Shown one piece after another: positions 1 to 13,245 of a DNA stretch of 64,000 bases. Within the stretch, counting starts at the first letter, position 1. Each line of letters starts with the position of its first letter. This DNA comes from Acanthacorydalis orientalis. Its lineage: Eukaryota; Arthropoda; Insecta; Megaloptera; Corydalidae. The stretch is from the NCBI GenBank assembly GCA_034766995.1, contig CM068319.1:25786459-25850458 (forward strand), read 5' to 3'. Under the pieces are notes generated by a model. It was not told the origin of the DNA. It saw only the letters and a list, made by a program, of their open reading frames with translations, and did not search any database. Made by a program: the position numbers and the translations under genes.

Positions 1-890
1 CTCATAAAATAACATAAAAAATGATAATAAACAAAAAGGAAAATATCATTTTTTTCCAGGTCGTTAATGTGATAATAATTCTATATAATGTAATTAATAT
101 CGTAGACATGACAGACATATATTATAGCCGGAAACAAGATAGAAATTAAAATAAAATACTGGAAAATGATTCACGTATTCGAGAAGGCTACCACGTCATC
201 TCTTTTAACTGCCAAGCACCGACTGGTACTCACAATTGATGGATTTTACTTGGACACGTGGCCCGTGGTCGCTTAATAAGTTAGAAAATACAGGGGTGTT
301 TGTCATGCTATCTTATATATTTATGTTCTTCGCTTAGAATGAAAATCGTTTTAATACAGGTCCCACCTCGTATATTAAATATACACATATGTACTGTCAT
401 TAACTTAAAACTACATTTTCTTTTTTGAATATATAAGTTCTGCGAGAAAATACTTTTACGATATTTACCTAAACATTCTAATAGATAAATAATGAGATAA
501 AACTATCATTAAAACAAATAACGCATATATAACCATATACAGGCATTTCTATATTATATAATAGCATACGTGAAAAATTACCAAGCTATCAATCTTTTTA
601 ATAAAACTGATTTTTTCAAATTAGAAACATTCATTTTAAAATAAAGATTTTCATGTTATATTACAGTGAATAAGACTTACATTTATATATATATATATAC
701 CATATTTTATACAAGTCTTTAACTATTTTAATATTGTCATAGTATAAAATATTCAAACTGATATATCAACGTTTTGACAGTAAAAGTGTTAATAAATTTA
801 ATTCACAGTGACATAAAGTGACATTAGATTATTATTTTAAACGATTGTTAACATCTAAAATTATTTCACTCTTTGAAAGATAATGAACTT

Positions 891-894
<4 letters not shown>

Positions 895-949
<55 letters not shown>
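895..949. repeat. (TA)n microsatellite
   Basis: Pure TA dinucleotide tract of about 55 bp. Confidence 0.95.
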
Positions 950-952
<3 letters not shown>

Positions 953-1490
953 AAATATGTGCATATGTGTATCGGTCAATACTTCTTCAAATGTATTGTT
1001 AAAAATCTATATATTTTTCTTCCCCTTATTTTTATAACAATTGATAAAATTAAATTATTATCGTTAAATTTTCTAAAACTTTTTCAATAATTGTTATGAT
1101 TTATTTACAATATCTTTATTAATGTAGAAATTGATGTCCTATAATACAAAATACTGTGAATCAATATCTTTGTATGCAGTAAGAAGAGAAAGTAAAAGTT
1201 CATTGTATATAAGACTGCTGCAGTTCTCGTAAAAATCCTAACTAAAAATTATTCATTTTTCGAAAAATTTACAGTTAAGACTTTTTTCAGATAAAGTTAT
1301 ATATAGAGCTTACCATATATTGGGTTTGATACTTAAACATTTTCCAAGATAAATAGAAAAGTTTATCATTAGATTGAATATCTCGTCTATAAAATTGTAT
1401 TTATGATTTTTACAAAATTACGACAGTATAGTATATTATAAGGGGTTATAAACCGCAATTTTCGTAAAAAAGTCAAACCTGAGTGTAACA

Positions 1491-1540
<50 letters not shown>

Positions 1541-1541
1541 T
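1491..1541. repeat. Compound (TA)n(GT)n microsatellite
   Basis: A TA tract of about 26 bp passes directly into a GT tract of about 25 bp, a typical compound dinucleotide repeat. Confidence 0.95.
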
Positions 1542-2260
1542 GTGTGTCTATATGTATATTGGTCATTCACAACCACGATTTATTGTGAAAGTGAATTTAG
1601 CCAGTTACAAAAACTGACAACTATTTTTTTCCATATTAACATATTTTAAAAACAATTTTATCTTTTATAAATTACTTAAATAGAAAATTCGAAAATACTT
1701 TTTTATATTAATTATATTGAGAAAAACATGTTACAAAACGTATTTAATTATTTTTAAATTATTGTCAGTAATAATATGTTATAATTTTTTTGTAAAATAA
1801 TTATTGATTTCATACTACTACTTTATGCATTTCTAAATTTTTACAAAAATTCTTGTTTTAAGAATACATATATGGGAAGAAATATTAATATAAAATTATT
1901 AAAAATGTTTCACGCGTTCATTATAGTTAATATATAATATTAATATTACTAATAATAAATGAACAATAAATATGAATAACATTTCAAACAGTGTCAACCA
2001 CTTTCAAACAGTGTCAATGCCATTAAAAATTATCTGTAAACTGTTAAAAAATATTAAATATTAATGAGTATATTTTTTCATACATTTATTCCAATCTTAT
2101 TTATTCCAATTTCTTAAACTTTATATTTAAATGATGGTTCTATCTATATTTTTTTAGAAAAATGTATAATAAAATCTTAAATTCATTTATAAAGACGATC
2201 TTACAAAAAAGAACGCATTCAGAAATGAGAACACAACATATACAAAGATAACTCATTATT

Positions 2261-2263
<3 letters not shown>

Positions 2264-2324
<61 letters not shown>
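2264..2324. repeat. (TA)n microsatellite
   Basis: Uninterrupted TA tract of about 61 bp. The IY-repeat ORF it creates on the minus strand is an artefact of the repeat. Confidence 0.95.
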
Positions 2325-2328
<4 letters not shown>

Positions 2329-3984
2329 AGTAAATAATCTTAAGAAATTATTGACCAAATATTTTACAAATAAAAATATTTTTGTAATTGGTTTATAGAC
2401 TTCGTTAAATATTTTACACATAATCGATTAAAATGTTGTAATTACAAGTATACCTATGTATGTATGTATGTATATATATATATATATATATATGAATTTG
2501 TGTATAGTTTAAAAATAACATTACAATCAATTAAAAAGTAGAAATATTAATTACTCAATTTTTCAATAAAATATAACTGACGTCATCAAAAAACGTAATT
2601 TGACTTTATATTTATGTATGTATTTTAATTATTCGTATTATTTGAGTTCATTAAAATTCCTATCAACATTTCTTTTATCTTATTTTATGGCATAAATATT
2701 GTATTTAACAGTTATAGTGAAAGCGGTTTAAAAATAATCATCTTTTAACTTTATCTAATATAAAAATAGATTCTGAACTATACATAAAAATCGAAATAAA
2801 ATAAATATATTAATGTATCAAGTATCATACTACAGACAAAACAAATAAAGTAAAAACATATGTATGTGTATATGTATATATATATATATATATATATACA
2901 TGTTGAAAGATTTTCTAGTATGATCTAGAAAATATTCTTGATTCCGCATAACAGATTACCAGGAGATAATTGAAATATAAATAAAATTGTGATAAACACA
3001 ATAGCCTGCAAAAACAGTTGGATTTTTTTGAATTCTTTCATTAAATTGTTTTAATTACTTTTAAAATCTTGTATAAAATTATTATCTTTTTTAATTAAAT
3101 TGCTTTAAATTTAAACATATAACATCTGTTAATCTAATTTTGATTACTCCAATCATTAAACAACTAATATTTCTAGTTTATATATAATTTTTCTAAAGTC
3201 TAACACACTTTTCCCGAACATTATATCTGAAAAGAATGCACTTATACTCAGTAGTGTTCCGAAATAATTTGTATGTTGTTTACAAACATTTGACTCGTTT
3301 CGTAGCAGTACCGAAATTATATTTAGTCTATACGTTTAAAATATTCAAATGCAGTGTTAGTAAACAATATTTATATTGTCTTGGTTTCATAATGATATAT
3401 TTTGCCAAATTTTTGATCCATCTTGATTGAAATGTATTAAAATACGAAAAATATAAATCGAATTATATTCCATAAGAAACAAAGATATCAAAAATAAAAC
3501 TTCTAATAGTGCATGTTTCATTCCCACACAAATATTTTTCTGATCTAAAATATTCAATAAATAATTATTTATCGTTTTTGATTGTTGCTTATATAAATTT
3601 CGATTGTAATTCCATCATCCACAAAGCATTAAGTTACAATGACGCTATTAAAATGCATGTGATCAACAATCATAATAATCAATTATTGAATATGTTTGAT
3701 CAGTATTTTTTTGTGGTTTGAGAAAGAAAAAAATACTTCTGATTTGAACATATCTAAAAACATTTTCGTGTTATTCTGACGAAAAAGATACATTTTTTAA
3801 GTATAAAATTATATAAATATTAAAGATATGTAGAAAAAAGTTCCGGTTGAGTAGCTAAAAATATACTAATACAATATGTAGATCTCTAATAAATTTAAAA
3901 TAACAACTAAACAAATAGAATTTCAGAATTTCTTTTATTGATGTTTCTTATAAATTTTTAAAAGATAAGTTTTGTTATATAGCA

Positions 3985-4021
<37 letters not shown>

Positions 4022-5117
4022 TGTGTTTACTCAGAACATAAAATAAAAAAAATGCATTAATGTCACATGGTAAAATACTTAATGAAATTTTAGTATGAAG
4101 TGTTATTAATTTGTATTGATTGATATAAATCAATAAAATAATTTTAACTTCACTTTTAGTTAATAAAAGATCAGAAATTAAGCAACAGATTAATAATCTA
4201 TAATTTTGAAATTTTTAAAAAACGTTTTTACTTTGTAGTTTTAAGGGATTCACTTTGTTATATTTTTTTCGTTGTTTTAACAAGTATATTTCATCTATAT
4301 ATATTAAAGTCTTATATTTCTGATTTTCAGTATACGTTTTAACCTTTTAGGCACTAATTTTAATAATCATTAAAAAAATGTTTCTTTTTCATTTTTGATC
4401 GTAAAAGTATTTAATGCGAAATTTATACTTCCTTAATTATTTTCAAAATATTTGCAAAAAAAATGTATTTGTTAATATTTTTTTAAAACTTATTATTTAC
4501 ACGTCTTACATAATTATGGATATTAAGACCCGAAAAAGTATTAAAAAGTTGTTTTTTACAAAAAGGGCGAAATAATATTAAAAGTAAATAAATAAACTCT
4601 TACAATAAATCTCATTAATGAAATCATTATTATTATACATAAACTATTTACATTGAAACTAAAACTATTTAAAAACATTGGAAAAATAAATAAATATTGT
4701 TATATCTATGCATCTAAAATAATCGTATTTAATATTGTATGTGGTGTTTATTCCTGATCATTTTTTTCTGATTTATAATAAAGATGAAAACCTTACAAAT
4801 ATATTTCAACAGTTTGACTATTTTATATTAAATTGGAAAAAAAATCATCAGTATAATTCTTTTTAAATTCGAATTTAATGTAGAAAATTTTATCAATTTT
4901 TATGAATAAAATTTTAATATTTTTAACGACGTCTTCTAGATAAAATGGGAAGAATGTCATGTGTTAAAAAAATAACAACAATCCCTCCCTGTACACCTAG
5001 AATATCAGCCTATATATTTTACTAAAGTCTCACGACCTGCAGGTGAAACATTGAACCTCTATGTACCAGGCACTAAATATCGACAGTCACAGTTTGTGCT
5101 CACCCCATTCGTTTATA

Positions 5118-5131
5118 ACCCCCCCCCCCCC
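5118..5131. repeat. Poly-C run
   Basis: About 14 consecutive C on the plus strand, inside a locally GC-richer patch (about 4980-5150). Such a run is very unlikely by chance in DNA of this composition. Confidence 0.85.
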
Positions 5132-5249
5132 ATTCAATACCAAAATATACTAGTTTTCGAGATTTTTTCTTCCTTGTTTCGAATAAATTATACTTTTTCT
5201 TTTATTTCGACAAATATTTATCTATTATCAATTTCTATGATCACAATAA

Positions 5250-5252
<3 letters not shown>

Positions 5253-5336
<84 letters not shown>
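5253..5336. repeat. (TA)n microsatellite
   Basis: TA tract of about 84 bp, one of the longest in the window. Confidence 0.95.
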
Positions 5337-5343
<7 letters not shown>

Positions 5344-5624
5344 ATGCATGTAAGCGCCATATTATTTATAAATTTATTTATTTACAATGTTTCGTCACTA
5401 AATTTATGATAACATTATACTTGATTTGCTAGTCGTGAAATCTTTTTTATTATTAAATGTTTTTCTAAAACTGCTATATTTTCATGTCATTTTAAACTTT
5501 TATCGCATTTACGTATTTGATAATTTTCATTTACATGTAAATGTGTAAAATAATTAAATTATTAATGTATATATACATCTATTGACTACAAGCGATTCTA
5601 CAAGAAAAGAAAATATGAACTTAC

Positions 5625-6368
5625 GAAATCCACTGATATATTCCAGATACTGTTAACTCTCCTTTTTCATGTAAAGCCTGTTCAATTAATTCTGTATAAG
5701 TAAAAGGAGGCTTTCTAGGTCCTGAATACCTATTGTTCTGATTTCCATTATGGATTTGTCCACTCGGTACTGCAAAATTTGTTTGTAATGCTTTTGGAGA
5801 TCCTGATATTGGTTTTCCCTAAAAAATATGTATGTATAAATTGTATATATGGATATATGCATATGTGTTCTGTAAATGTGTGTATGTGTGTGTTCTGTGA
5901 ATATATATTTGCAGGTTCAGGAATGAAAAGTTGATAAAATTATTTATATAGACATGTTATATAGACATGTTTTTCGATGATTTTCATTTATATAAACAGA
6001 CATGGTTTTCATTTATATAGACATGTTTTTCGATGATGTATTATAAACAAGATTTTTTATTTCCCTCTCATAATATAGATAGTTTATTTACTCAATTTTA
6101 TGTTACGTAGACTTTGGATTTTTTCTCAAAAAAAATACACTATTCAAATAAGTTGATCACTATATAATTTTTGAGCAAATGCTCAAAATATCATCTTTAC
6201 TCTAAATCAATAAAATGTATATCAGAAATAAACAAAAAATGAACTTTTTTATTAATTTTATATTCCCAAGTCTAAAACACGAATTTAAAAACATCTGAGT
6301 GTTCTTTCACTCACCCTCTTCTTCTCCCTCTCTCTCTCTCTCTATCTATCTATCATTCTATCTGTCTA

Positions 6369-6415
<47 letters not shown>

Positions 6416-9079
6416 TTTCATATGTATATATAATCATTTATAAAAGGAATACCTACATACTATTCAATTTCTATTTTTCTTACAGATTGAATATTTTGAT
6501 CTGAATTCTAAAAAATTCATTTAAACTGTATAATAAATTAACATTCAAGAAAACTTATTCTGTTTTAAATTTTTTTCTGAACTTTATTGTTAAATAAATT
6601 TTGTGTTTAAAAATTAATATTTGTATAATTATCCAATGTATGTGTTTTGTGTGATTTGATTTGAAAATTAATAGATTCCTATTAAAAGATTCAATAATAG
6701 GAGTACATGAAGGACAAACAATTATTAAATTATAAAACTTGATATATTCGAATTTAAGAATAAATATTATTTTATTGATATCGCAAATAAGAACTCTTTT
6801 AAGAAAATAAAGTACATTATACGTATAAAAATAATTATATTTTCATAATTTAGTAATGTCATTAAATGAATTAAAAACTAGAAAAAAAATTCAATCACGG
6901 CATAATTTTTAATACGCTAAATTCTCTAATATAATTGAATTTTTCACCTATTTTACAAGGTACAAAAATGTTCTTACCGACAATATTCAATAATTGATTA
7001 TTGATCATTTTTTGTACTGAAACAATGACATCACTATCCAAATATATATATATATATATAAACTTCAATCAAAATGATCAATGACCAATTATTATTTTTG
7101 ATTAGAATTTCTTTTGTGGTTCATGGAGGAGTAAAAAATTAATTTCCGAAATATAACTTAAAATTCCTATTTAATTTATATTATGTTTATTTTGAGATGT
7201 TCAATGAGTATTCGTATGTTTATTTGTTGTTTTAAGTATTTTTAAATGATATTCAGGCAAAATAAGTTGTTTAATTTATTGCTAAAAATAAGTAAATTAT
7301 TGTAATATTATTTCTTATATTATTTCTGATCACTTTATTAATCATTGAAATGTATCATGAATATCATAATGAATCTTTAAAAAAAAAACGGTACAAAACT
7401 TACAATACATATAAAAAGGAAATTATTTCAGGACCGAATTAAAAATCTTGATATTAGATTTCATTTCGTTTTAATCAGGAATAAAATACTTCTTTTATTT
7501 ATTTTTTCATTGAAATTCGTAAGATCATTCATAAGAGTATGTATACTCTTAAAGGATATTTAATAAATATTATATATAACAGAAAAGATAAAACAATTGT
7601 TTAAAAAGTAATAAATGAAAATAAGGACATTAGAAACAATACATTAAAAATAATAGTAAATAAATGAAAGCATTGAACTTATTTATTACAGATACAAAAA
7701 AAAAGCAAATTATAACTGTGTATACATATGTTAATGTGTGTCATTCTACATAAGTTTTTCATGTTTCTATGTGTCTACATTTTATTAAATGTTTATATGT
7801 GTATAAAAAAGAAACCCCCTTACATTTTTTATCTGATTTTGTTGCGAATAATATTGTTTTGGCAATGAATCCGTAATGTAAACATGATTGTATTTCGAAG
7901 CAATTGACGGATTTAGTCTCGTGTTATCGGTATGGAATTGTTCGACTGTATCCCCGGGTTTCTCACTGGAATCTAAGAATTTATTAAATTGCATATAAAA
8001 TGAAAAGAAAAACATGCTATCGAAAGTATATATGTATATATATATATATATCCTTCTCTAAATTGAAATTTGCGTTTTTATAATTTCATTATCGATATTA
8101 AAAGTGTGGATGACAAATTTACCTGTGTTAGACCATGTTGACGAAGTATGAATCAAATCGTCTAATTTAAAGTTAACAAGCCAGGAAAAATAATCATCAG
8201 TTATAATATCAGATTGACTTGCTGTTTCACTATTGGCAGAATCAGAAATACCGTTATTATTTGTAATCATATTTGATAAATTAGTATTGAGTACAGAATT
8301 TGATGATTCGCCTCCCCATGTTCCTTGCAGATCTTCTAATTCTACGTTATGCATTTCAGCAACTATATTCGGAATTGAGTTCGATGTATCCCACTTACCA
8401 TTTAGCAACACCACCTGGTATTAACATTTATTTAATATTATTTTTTTTTCTAAATGCACATCACAATTAAATTAACAAAAAATATTATTACATAAAAATA
8501 TGTTTACTTATTTACTTTTACTATATTGAAACAGATAATAATTTTAATACATCCAAAATTAATTTATATAATAATTATATTGAGATTCTTTAAATTATAG
8601 AAAATTAAATTTATTTAATTCAATAATAAAATATTATAACAAATTCTATTTCACGTATATAAATTTAATAATTAAGATTGAGAAATAAAAAAAAAATCAG
8701 ATGATTTAATCATAAAAATATTTTCGAATATTTTTTCAATCCAGATATTTTTCAAATAGAATCTAAAATAAATTATCAATGTAATAAAGACGATTAAAAT
8801 AAATGAAAAAATAACAAATCATAATCTTTATATAAATTTAAAAATAAATAAATTTAAGAAAATTTTTACTAAAAAATTGTACTTATATCTTCAAAAAATA
8901 CATTTAACAAATATTCAATAAAAATTTAAAAATATATTAATAAATATTATGAAAAATTTTTATTATAACTTTTAATAAATTCATTTGTAAAAATATTCAA
9001 GATATCATTATTGAAGAATATTGATCATCACTAAATTTTATCTGCAGTAATGACCATAATATATATATATATATATATG

Positions 9080-9137
<58 letters not shown>

Positions 9138-9626
9138 CATTAATAACCAATATAGAATACAACAAGAATTTAATTATAATTACACTGGATAAGTTTTCTG
9201 TTAAATAAAATAAATCATGCGTCAATTAATAGGAGCAAGTGTTGAAATTAAATTGATTGCATTAGTTTTGATTTGTTATTGAAATTTAAATCGTTTAATG
9301 ACGTTTAGAAGAAATAAATCAATACATTTATTTATGTGATAACTGTTAAATTAAAATAAAAATTTATGTCGAATGTAGTATTACAATGAGTTTGTTTCGC
9401 ACAGTTAAATATTTTTAATTAAAAATGTATGCACTGTAAAAGTTGTCATATTAGTGAATAGTGATACAATATTAGAGATTCTTTACAACAGTGTTATATT
9501 TATTTTTTATATATATACCTCGTTATTTAAGCCTGTTGGAAAATCATTATATTTTCTTTTAACAGCAATCTGTGGTATATTATTTTCCACACAAAGATGT
9601 TTAAGATATTCCTGTTTGTCTGACAT
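5625..9626 (-). CDS. fd3F: Fork head domain transcription factor, fd3F-like (3' end outside window)
   Basis: Four coding exons join in frame: 9626-9519, 8414-8123, 7972-7824 and 5818-5625, giving 247 residues plus two bases, still open. The start ATG at 9626 opens MSDKQEYLKHLCVENN. All introns are GT-AG (donors gtatat, gtaaat, gtaagg, gtaagt) and phases agree at each junction. Residues 37-183 are Ser/Asn-rich and look disordered, except a D-D-Y-F-S-W-L-V-N-F-K-L patch at 109-120 that resembles the short W-L motif ahead of the domain in FOXJ-type factors. The fork head domain starts at K219 (KPPFTYTELIEQAL) and continues through GELTVSGIYQWIS, where the exon ends. The recognition helix must lie in the next exon, beyond the window. 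The L-I-E and G-I-Y-Q-W-I-S wording fits insect fd3F, a regulator of ciliated chordotonal neurons, better than FoxK, FoxP or FoxJ2/3. The family call is firm. The orthologue and symbol are from memory and about 60% sure. Confidence 0.8.
5819..7823 (-). other. Intron of fork head gene
   Basis: A 2.0 kb GT-AG intron between the Gln/Asn-rich exon and the fork head domain exon. It contains a compound CT/CTAT/TA repeat at about 6327-6412 and a 23-bp direct duplication (5958-5980 and 6014-6036). No other coding signal is visible. Confidence 0.75.
6327..6412. repeat. Compound (CT)n(CTAT)n(TA)n microsatellite
   Basis: Successive CT, CTAT/CTGT and TA tracts within the fork head intron. Confidence 0.9.
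9060..9134. repeat. (TA)n microsatellite
   Basis: TA tract of about 75 bp with one TGTATG interruption, lying in the first coding intron of the fork head gene (9518-8415). Confidence 0.95.
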
Positions 9627-10557
9627 TTTTGCAAATCTTTTAAGTTATCCAAGCTACTGTCACTATGATTGAATGACTTTAAATGTTTGCTTTTTAACTT
9701 CGATGTTAAGTAGAAATCACATAGAAATTTTGCGTTCTAAGTTGAAAATAAAAAGTAAATTTACTTTATTTAAATCCGATCGAATATTTAAATAGTTAAA
9801 TTCATTTTTTAAACGCACAGTTATATATTATTAAATATTATTTTTAAATTTAACAATTAGAATATTTGTAGCTTAATATATACTATGAATAAAAAGTAGG
9901 CTTTGAAATTAAAATAAATATGAATATCTGATTTAAAATAAAATTTATTTGACATTTATAAGAAGAAATCTGTCCAAAGAATATTTCATTTTAAATAATT
10001 TGTATTAATAGACACTAATCAGAAATTTCTTGTGTTTTTCTATTAGAAAATAGCATATTATAATGAATTATTAAATATAAATAGCGCATCTTCAAGGCAA
10101 TGGTAAATTGATTGACTTCAGTAAGATACCCGCTTTATTATGAATCGTAAAATTAAATAATTGTTTATTTACTTGCTTATTTATTATATGCTTTTGACAA
10201 GTTTTCATTACCTTGACTTCAAATGACATTAAATATGTTTGTCACTCAAAATTCAAGAAAAAATATTTCACTTATGTTTTATAATTTTAATAGCTGATTT
10301 TGACACTAGAAAACATAATTGTGATATTGTTCAGTATATCAACATGATTCAAAAATATAAAAGTTATTTACCGTTTTAGGGACGATTTTTTTCACGACTG
10401 ACTGGAGAATAATCCAGTAACGTCCCGCTCTTCATTTGGTTTTCTGGGGCAACATTAGTAGTGACATGTACGCATGCGTCTTGATCACCTATTGTTTAGT
10501 TGGTATTTAAATATGTTGCACCTGCTATCCTACTAAATTTATATATACATACTACAA

Positions 10558-10583
10558 ATATATATATATATATATATTATATG

Positions 10584-10645
<62 letters not shown>

Positions 10646-10684
10646 GATATAGATGTAGATAGATAGATAGGTAGATAGATGATA
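10558..10684. repeat. Compound (TA)n/(GATA)n repeat
   Basis: Long TA tract followed by TAGATA/GATA tetranucleotide units. Confidence 0.9.
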
Positions 10685-10937
10685 AAGTAGAAATTTGATA
10701 TAAACAGAGAAATATAGATGTAGATAGATAATTAATTATTTATTTTTGGTAGTAATGATTACAAGTATATGACTTTTTTAGAATTATATATACAATTTTA
10801 ACAATGATGAAAATTCATTGAAATGATTAATATGTGCTTTTATGTAAAAATTATTAAATACTTTATATAATTGTGGGTAACATATTTGTAAGTAATAGTT
10901 AATTTAAATTTATTTTTTTTACAAGTAAATATTTTGC

Positions 10938-11043
<106 letters not shown>

Positions 11044-11522
11044 TCATAAATACATAGATACTCGCATACGTACATACAGCATACACAGGTACACGTTTTT
11101 GCACACGATATATGTACGCATGTATATATGATATGTTATTACATATTTTGTGTACGCCACTGTGTTAGTGTTTTTTATTGCAGGTACGAAAATGTACATT
11201 AAATATCATGGTGATTTATAATAAATCATTGATGAAAAAAAATAATTAATTGAAAACCTTATTTACCGAAAAAATTAATAGTGAAACTAGAACTGTAAGT
11301 GAACAATTTTCTTTGTGTTTATAATAAGGTATTCTGACATGTTTGCTGTTAACAAAAAAATAAAGGTTATGTCTTATAATTATTGCTGTCATACCATTCA
11401 GTGGCTACATGAAACATACTTATCTTATAAGAAGACATTATCATTATTGAGTTTAGGTTTATTTTAGCTGTAAATGTCAATGAATGCCACCTTTTTTGTA
11501 TGATTTTAATATAGGGAAAAAA

Positions 11523-13245
11523 ATGGATATTGACAACGGTCCACAAGATAATCAAGCTGGAAATGCTGGAATTGAACAATCACTTCTACAGCAGTTCAGT
11601 TGTTTAGGTACAACTGATAAAGATGAACTGGTTAAACAATTACAAAGATTACTCGGTAGTACGTTAAATTGGGAAACTGCATCGTTTTTTTTAGATATGA
11701 ATAATTGGTAAATTGATATGGAATGTAGTCAAAGTATTATATAAATTGAAGTAAATTAATTTTATATAACAACATTGATTTTATTTAAATTACATAGGAA
11801 TTTACAAGCAGCAGTCTGCTCATATTTTGATATAGAAGCTCCTTATCAATTACCGTCAATGACACTTGTTGTAGACTACCCAGTCGGAGAAGATGGAAGT
11901 GTACCAACAAATACACGGTATTCGCTGTTTTCAATGTTTTCTTAATTTATTGTTGACCTGGATTAATTTTGTACCTATATACTAACATTTGACCATTTGT
12001 ATGCTATTATTTGATTCGTAGTTTTAAAAAAGTATGGGAAATTCAAAACAGTGGGAGTGATCGATGGCCATCTGGCTGTGTTTTACAACATACAGCTGGA
12101 GAACGACTAGGTGCAGATGCACGTATACCAGTTGCTTGCATGAAACCTGGTGAAGTAATTCAAGTTATAGTTGAAATGATTAGCCCCCTTACACCAGGCA
12201 TGTATCAAAGTAAATGGAGAATGTGTACAGATCATGGATGTTATTTTGGAGGTAACAATATTAATTATATTTCTAATGGTTTATTGTTTATTGGTACTTT
12301 ACAAATTTGTTAAAAATAATATTTAAATTTTAATATAAAACCTATTATTATATTAAAATTGAATAGAATTAAAAAAATATCATTTTCCATATAACTTTTT
12401 ATAACATATTTTTATTTTTAAAAATACAGGACAAATTCCAGAAAGGTACTCAGGTGTAATAAATTTATATTGTTTTATATATATATATATATATAAAGTG
12501 TGAATATGAATTTTGATTCTTTATTAAATAATTTTAAGTTCATTTTTTGTAATTTTTATATTGCCTTCAACTTCAGATGCAATTGTTACCATAATCACAG
12601 TGACAGATAAGGACACTATGCAATTATCACAGCAGCTTTCAGAATTTCATGAACTTGGGAGATCACCACCACCAGAAATGAGAAACAATCCATTTGGAAC
12701 ACCAATATCTAACCAGATATTATTTCAAGTGAGTAATGTACAGAACTTTTAAAATTACCAATAAATTTTAAATAGTAATTATCAAAAGATATTAAATTAA
12801 AAAAAAGGAAAATAATATTATTATGAATAAACAAAATTGATGAACATTAATAGGTTCATACAAAATGTGTAATGTTTTTATAATTTTGTAAAATATGACA
12901 GTTGTACTTTAGATGATATTAATGTAGATATATTAGTTTCAATTTGTAAAAAATATACTTATTTTAAACAGTTTAAAAAATTAACAAAAAAATATGAATT
13001 GTTTAGTATGTTATTGCTACTACATATATTAGTAAATACTATTTAGATGCTATTTTTTTAAATTAATATGTTTCAGTTTTATTATTTTTTTTTTAAAGAA
13101 CTTGTTAATAATAGAAAATGCATGTGTTAATAATTATTAATATAAAAATAAAATTATTTCTGTGACATCCACAATTTAATAGCTGTTTAACTTCAAGGAT
13201 TCTGTCCAACAACCATCTCAAGATCCAGACACACATATGTGCTAG
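11523..13245 (+). CDS. ILRUN: ILRUN (C6orf106) orthologue, UBA-like and NBR1-like domain protein
   Basis: Six coding exons join in frame to 257 residues: 11523-11707, 11798-11917, 12022-12251, 12430-12453, 12577-12728 and 13183-13245 (stop TAG). Phases 2, 2, 1, 1, 0 match at every junction and all introns are GT-AG. Residues about 20-70 form a UBA-like domain (LLQQFSCLGTTDKDEL followed by NWETASFFLDMNNW). Residues about 78-185 form the NBR1-like Ig-type domain, with the signature VWEIQNSGSDRWPSG at 106-120 and KWRMCTDHGCYFGGQIP near its end. The tail is short and Pro/Asn-rich. Human ILRUN is about 298 residues and dampens IRF3-dependent antiviral and inflammatory transcription by acting on p300/CBP. 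A role in the insect is inferred from homology only. The start is the first ATG after a splice acceptor at 11514, so the leader is spliced. The fourth exon is only 24 nt. Confidence 0.93.
12430..12453 (+). other. 24-nt microexon of ILRUN
   Basis: The exon encodes the end of the NBR1-like domain (Q-I-P-E-R-Y-S with split codons either side). It lies between acceptor AG 12428-12429 and donor GT 12454-12455. Without it, exons 3 and 5 would still be in phase (24 is a multiple of 3), so skipping would remove eight residues without a frameshift. Confidence 0.8.

Larger units (their letters stand above)
1..5624 (-). other. Fork head gene intron (partial), non-coding
   Basis: This stretch follows the splice donor at 5624-5623 of the minus-strand fork head gene. 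I searched it for the missing second half of the fork head domain (the W-K-N-S-V-R-H-N recognition-helix region) and did not find it, so it is read as one intron of more than 5.6 kb leaving the window. It holds several (TA)n and (GT)n microsatellites. A slightly GC-richer patch at 170-300 contains a CACGTG E-box at 255-260. A patch around 4980-5150 ends in a run of about 14 C. No ORF here beyond microsatellite translations looks coding. Confidence 0.6.

Noticed and set aside
2140..2421. ORF containing a long IYIYIY repeat (and about 25 similar ORFs elsewhere)
   Set aside because: These are translations of (TA)n microsatellites, often open on both strands. They have no independent coding signal.
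8233..8424. Plus-strand ORF opposite the fork head exon
   Set aside because: It is the antisense shadow of the minus-strand exon 8414-8123, which has matching splice phases and continues into a fork head domain.
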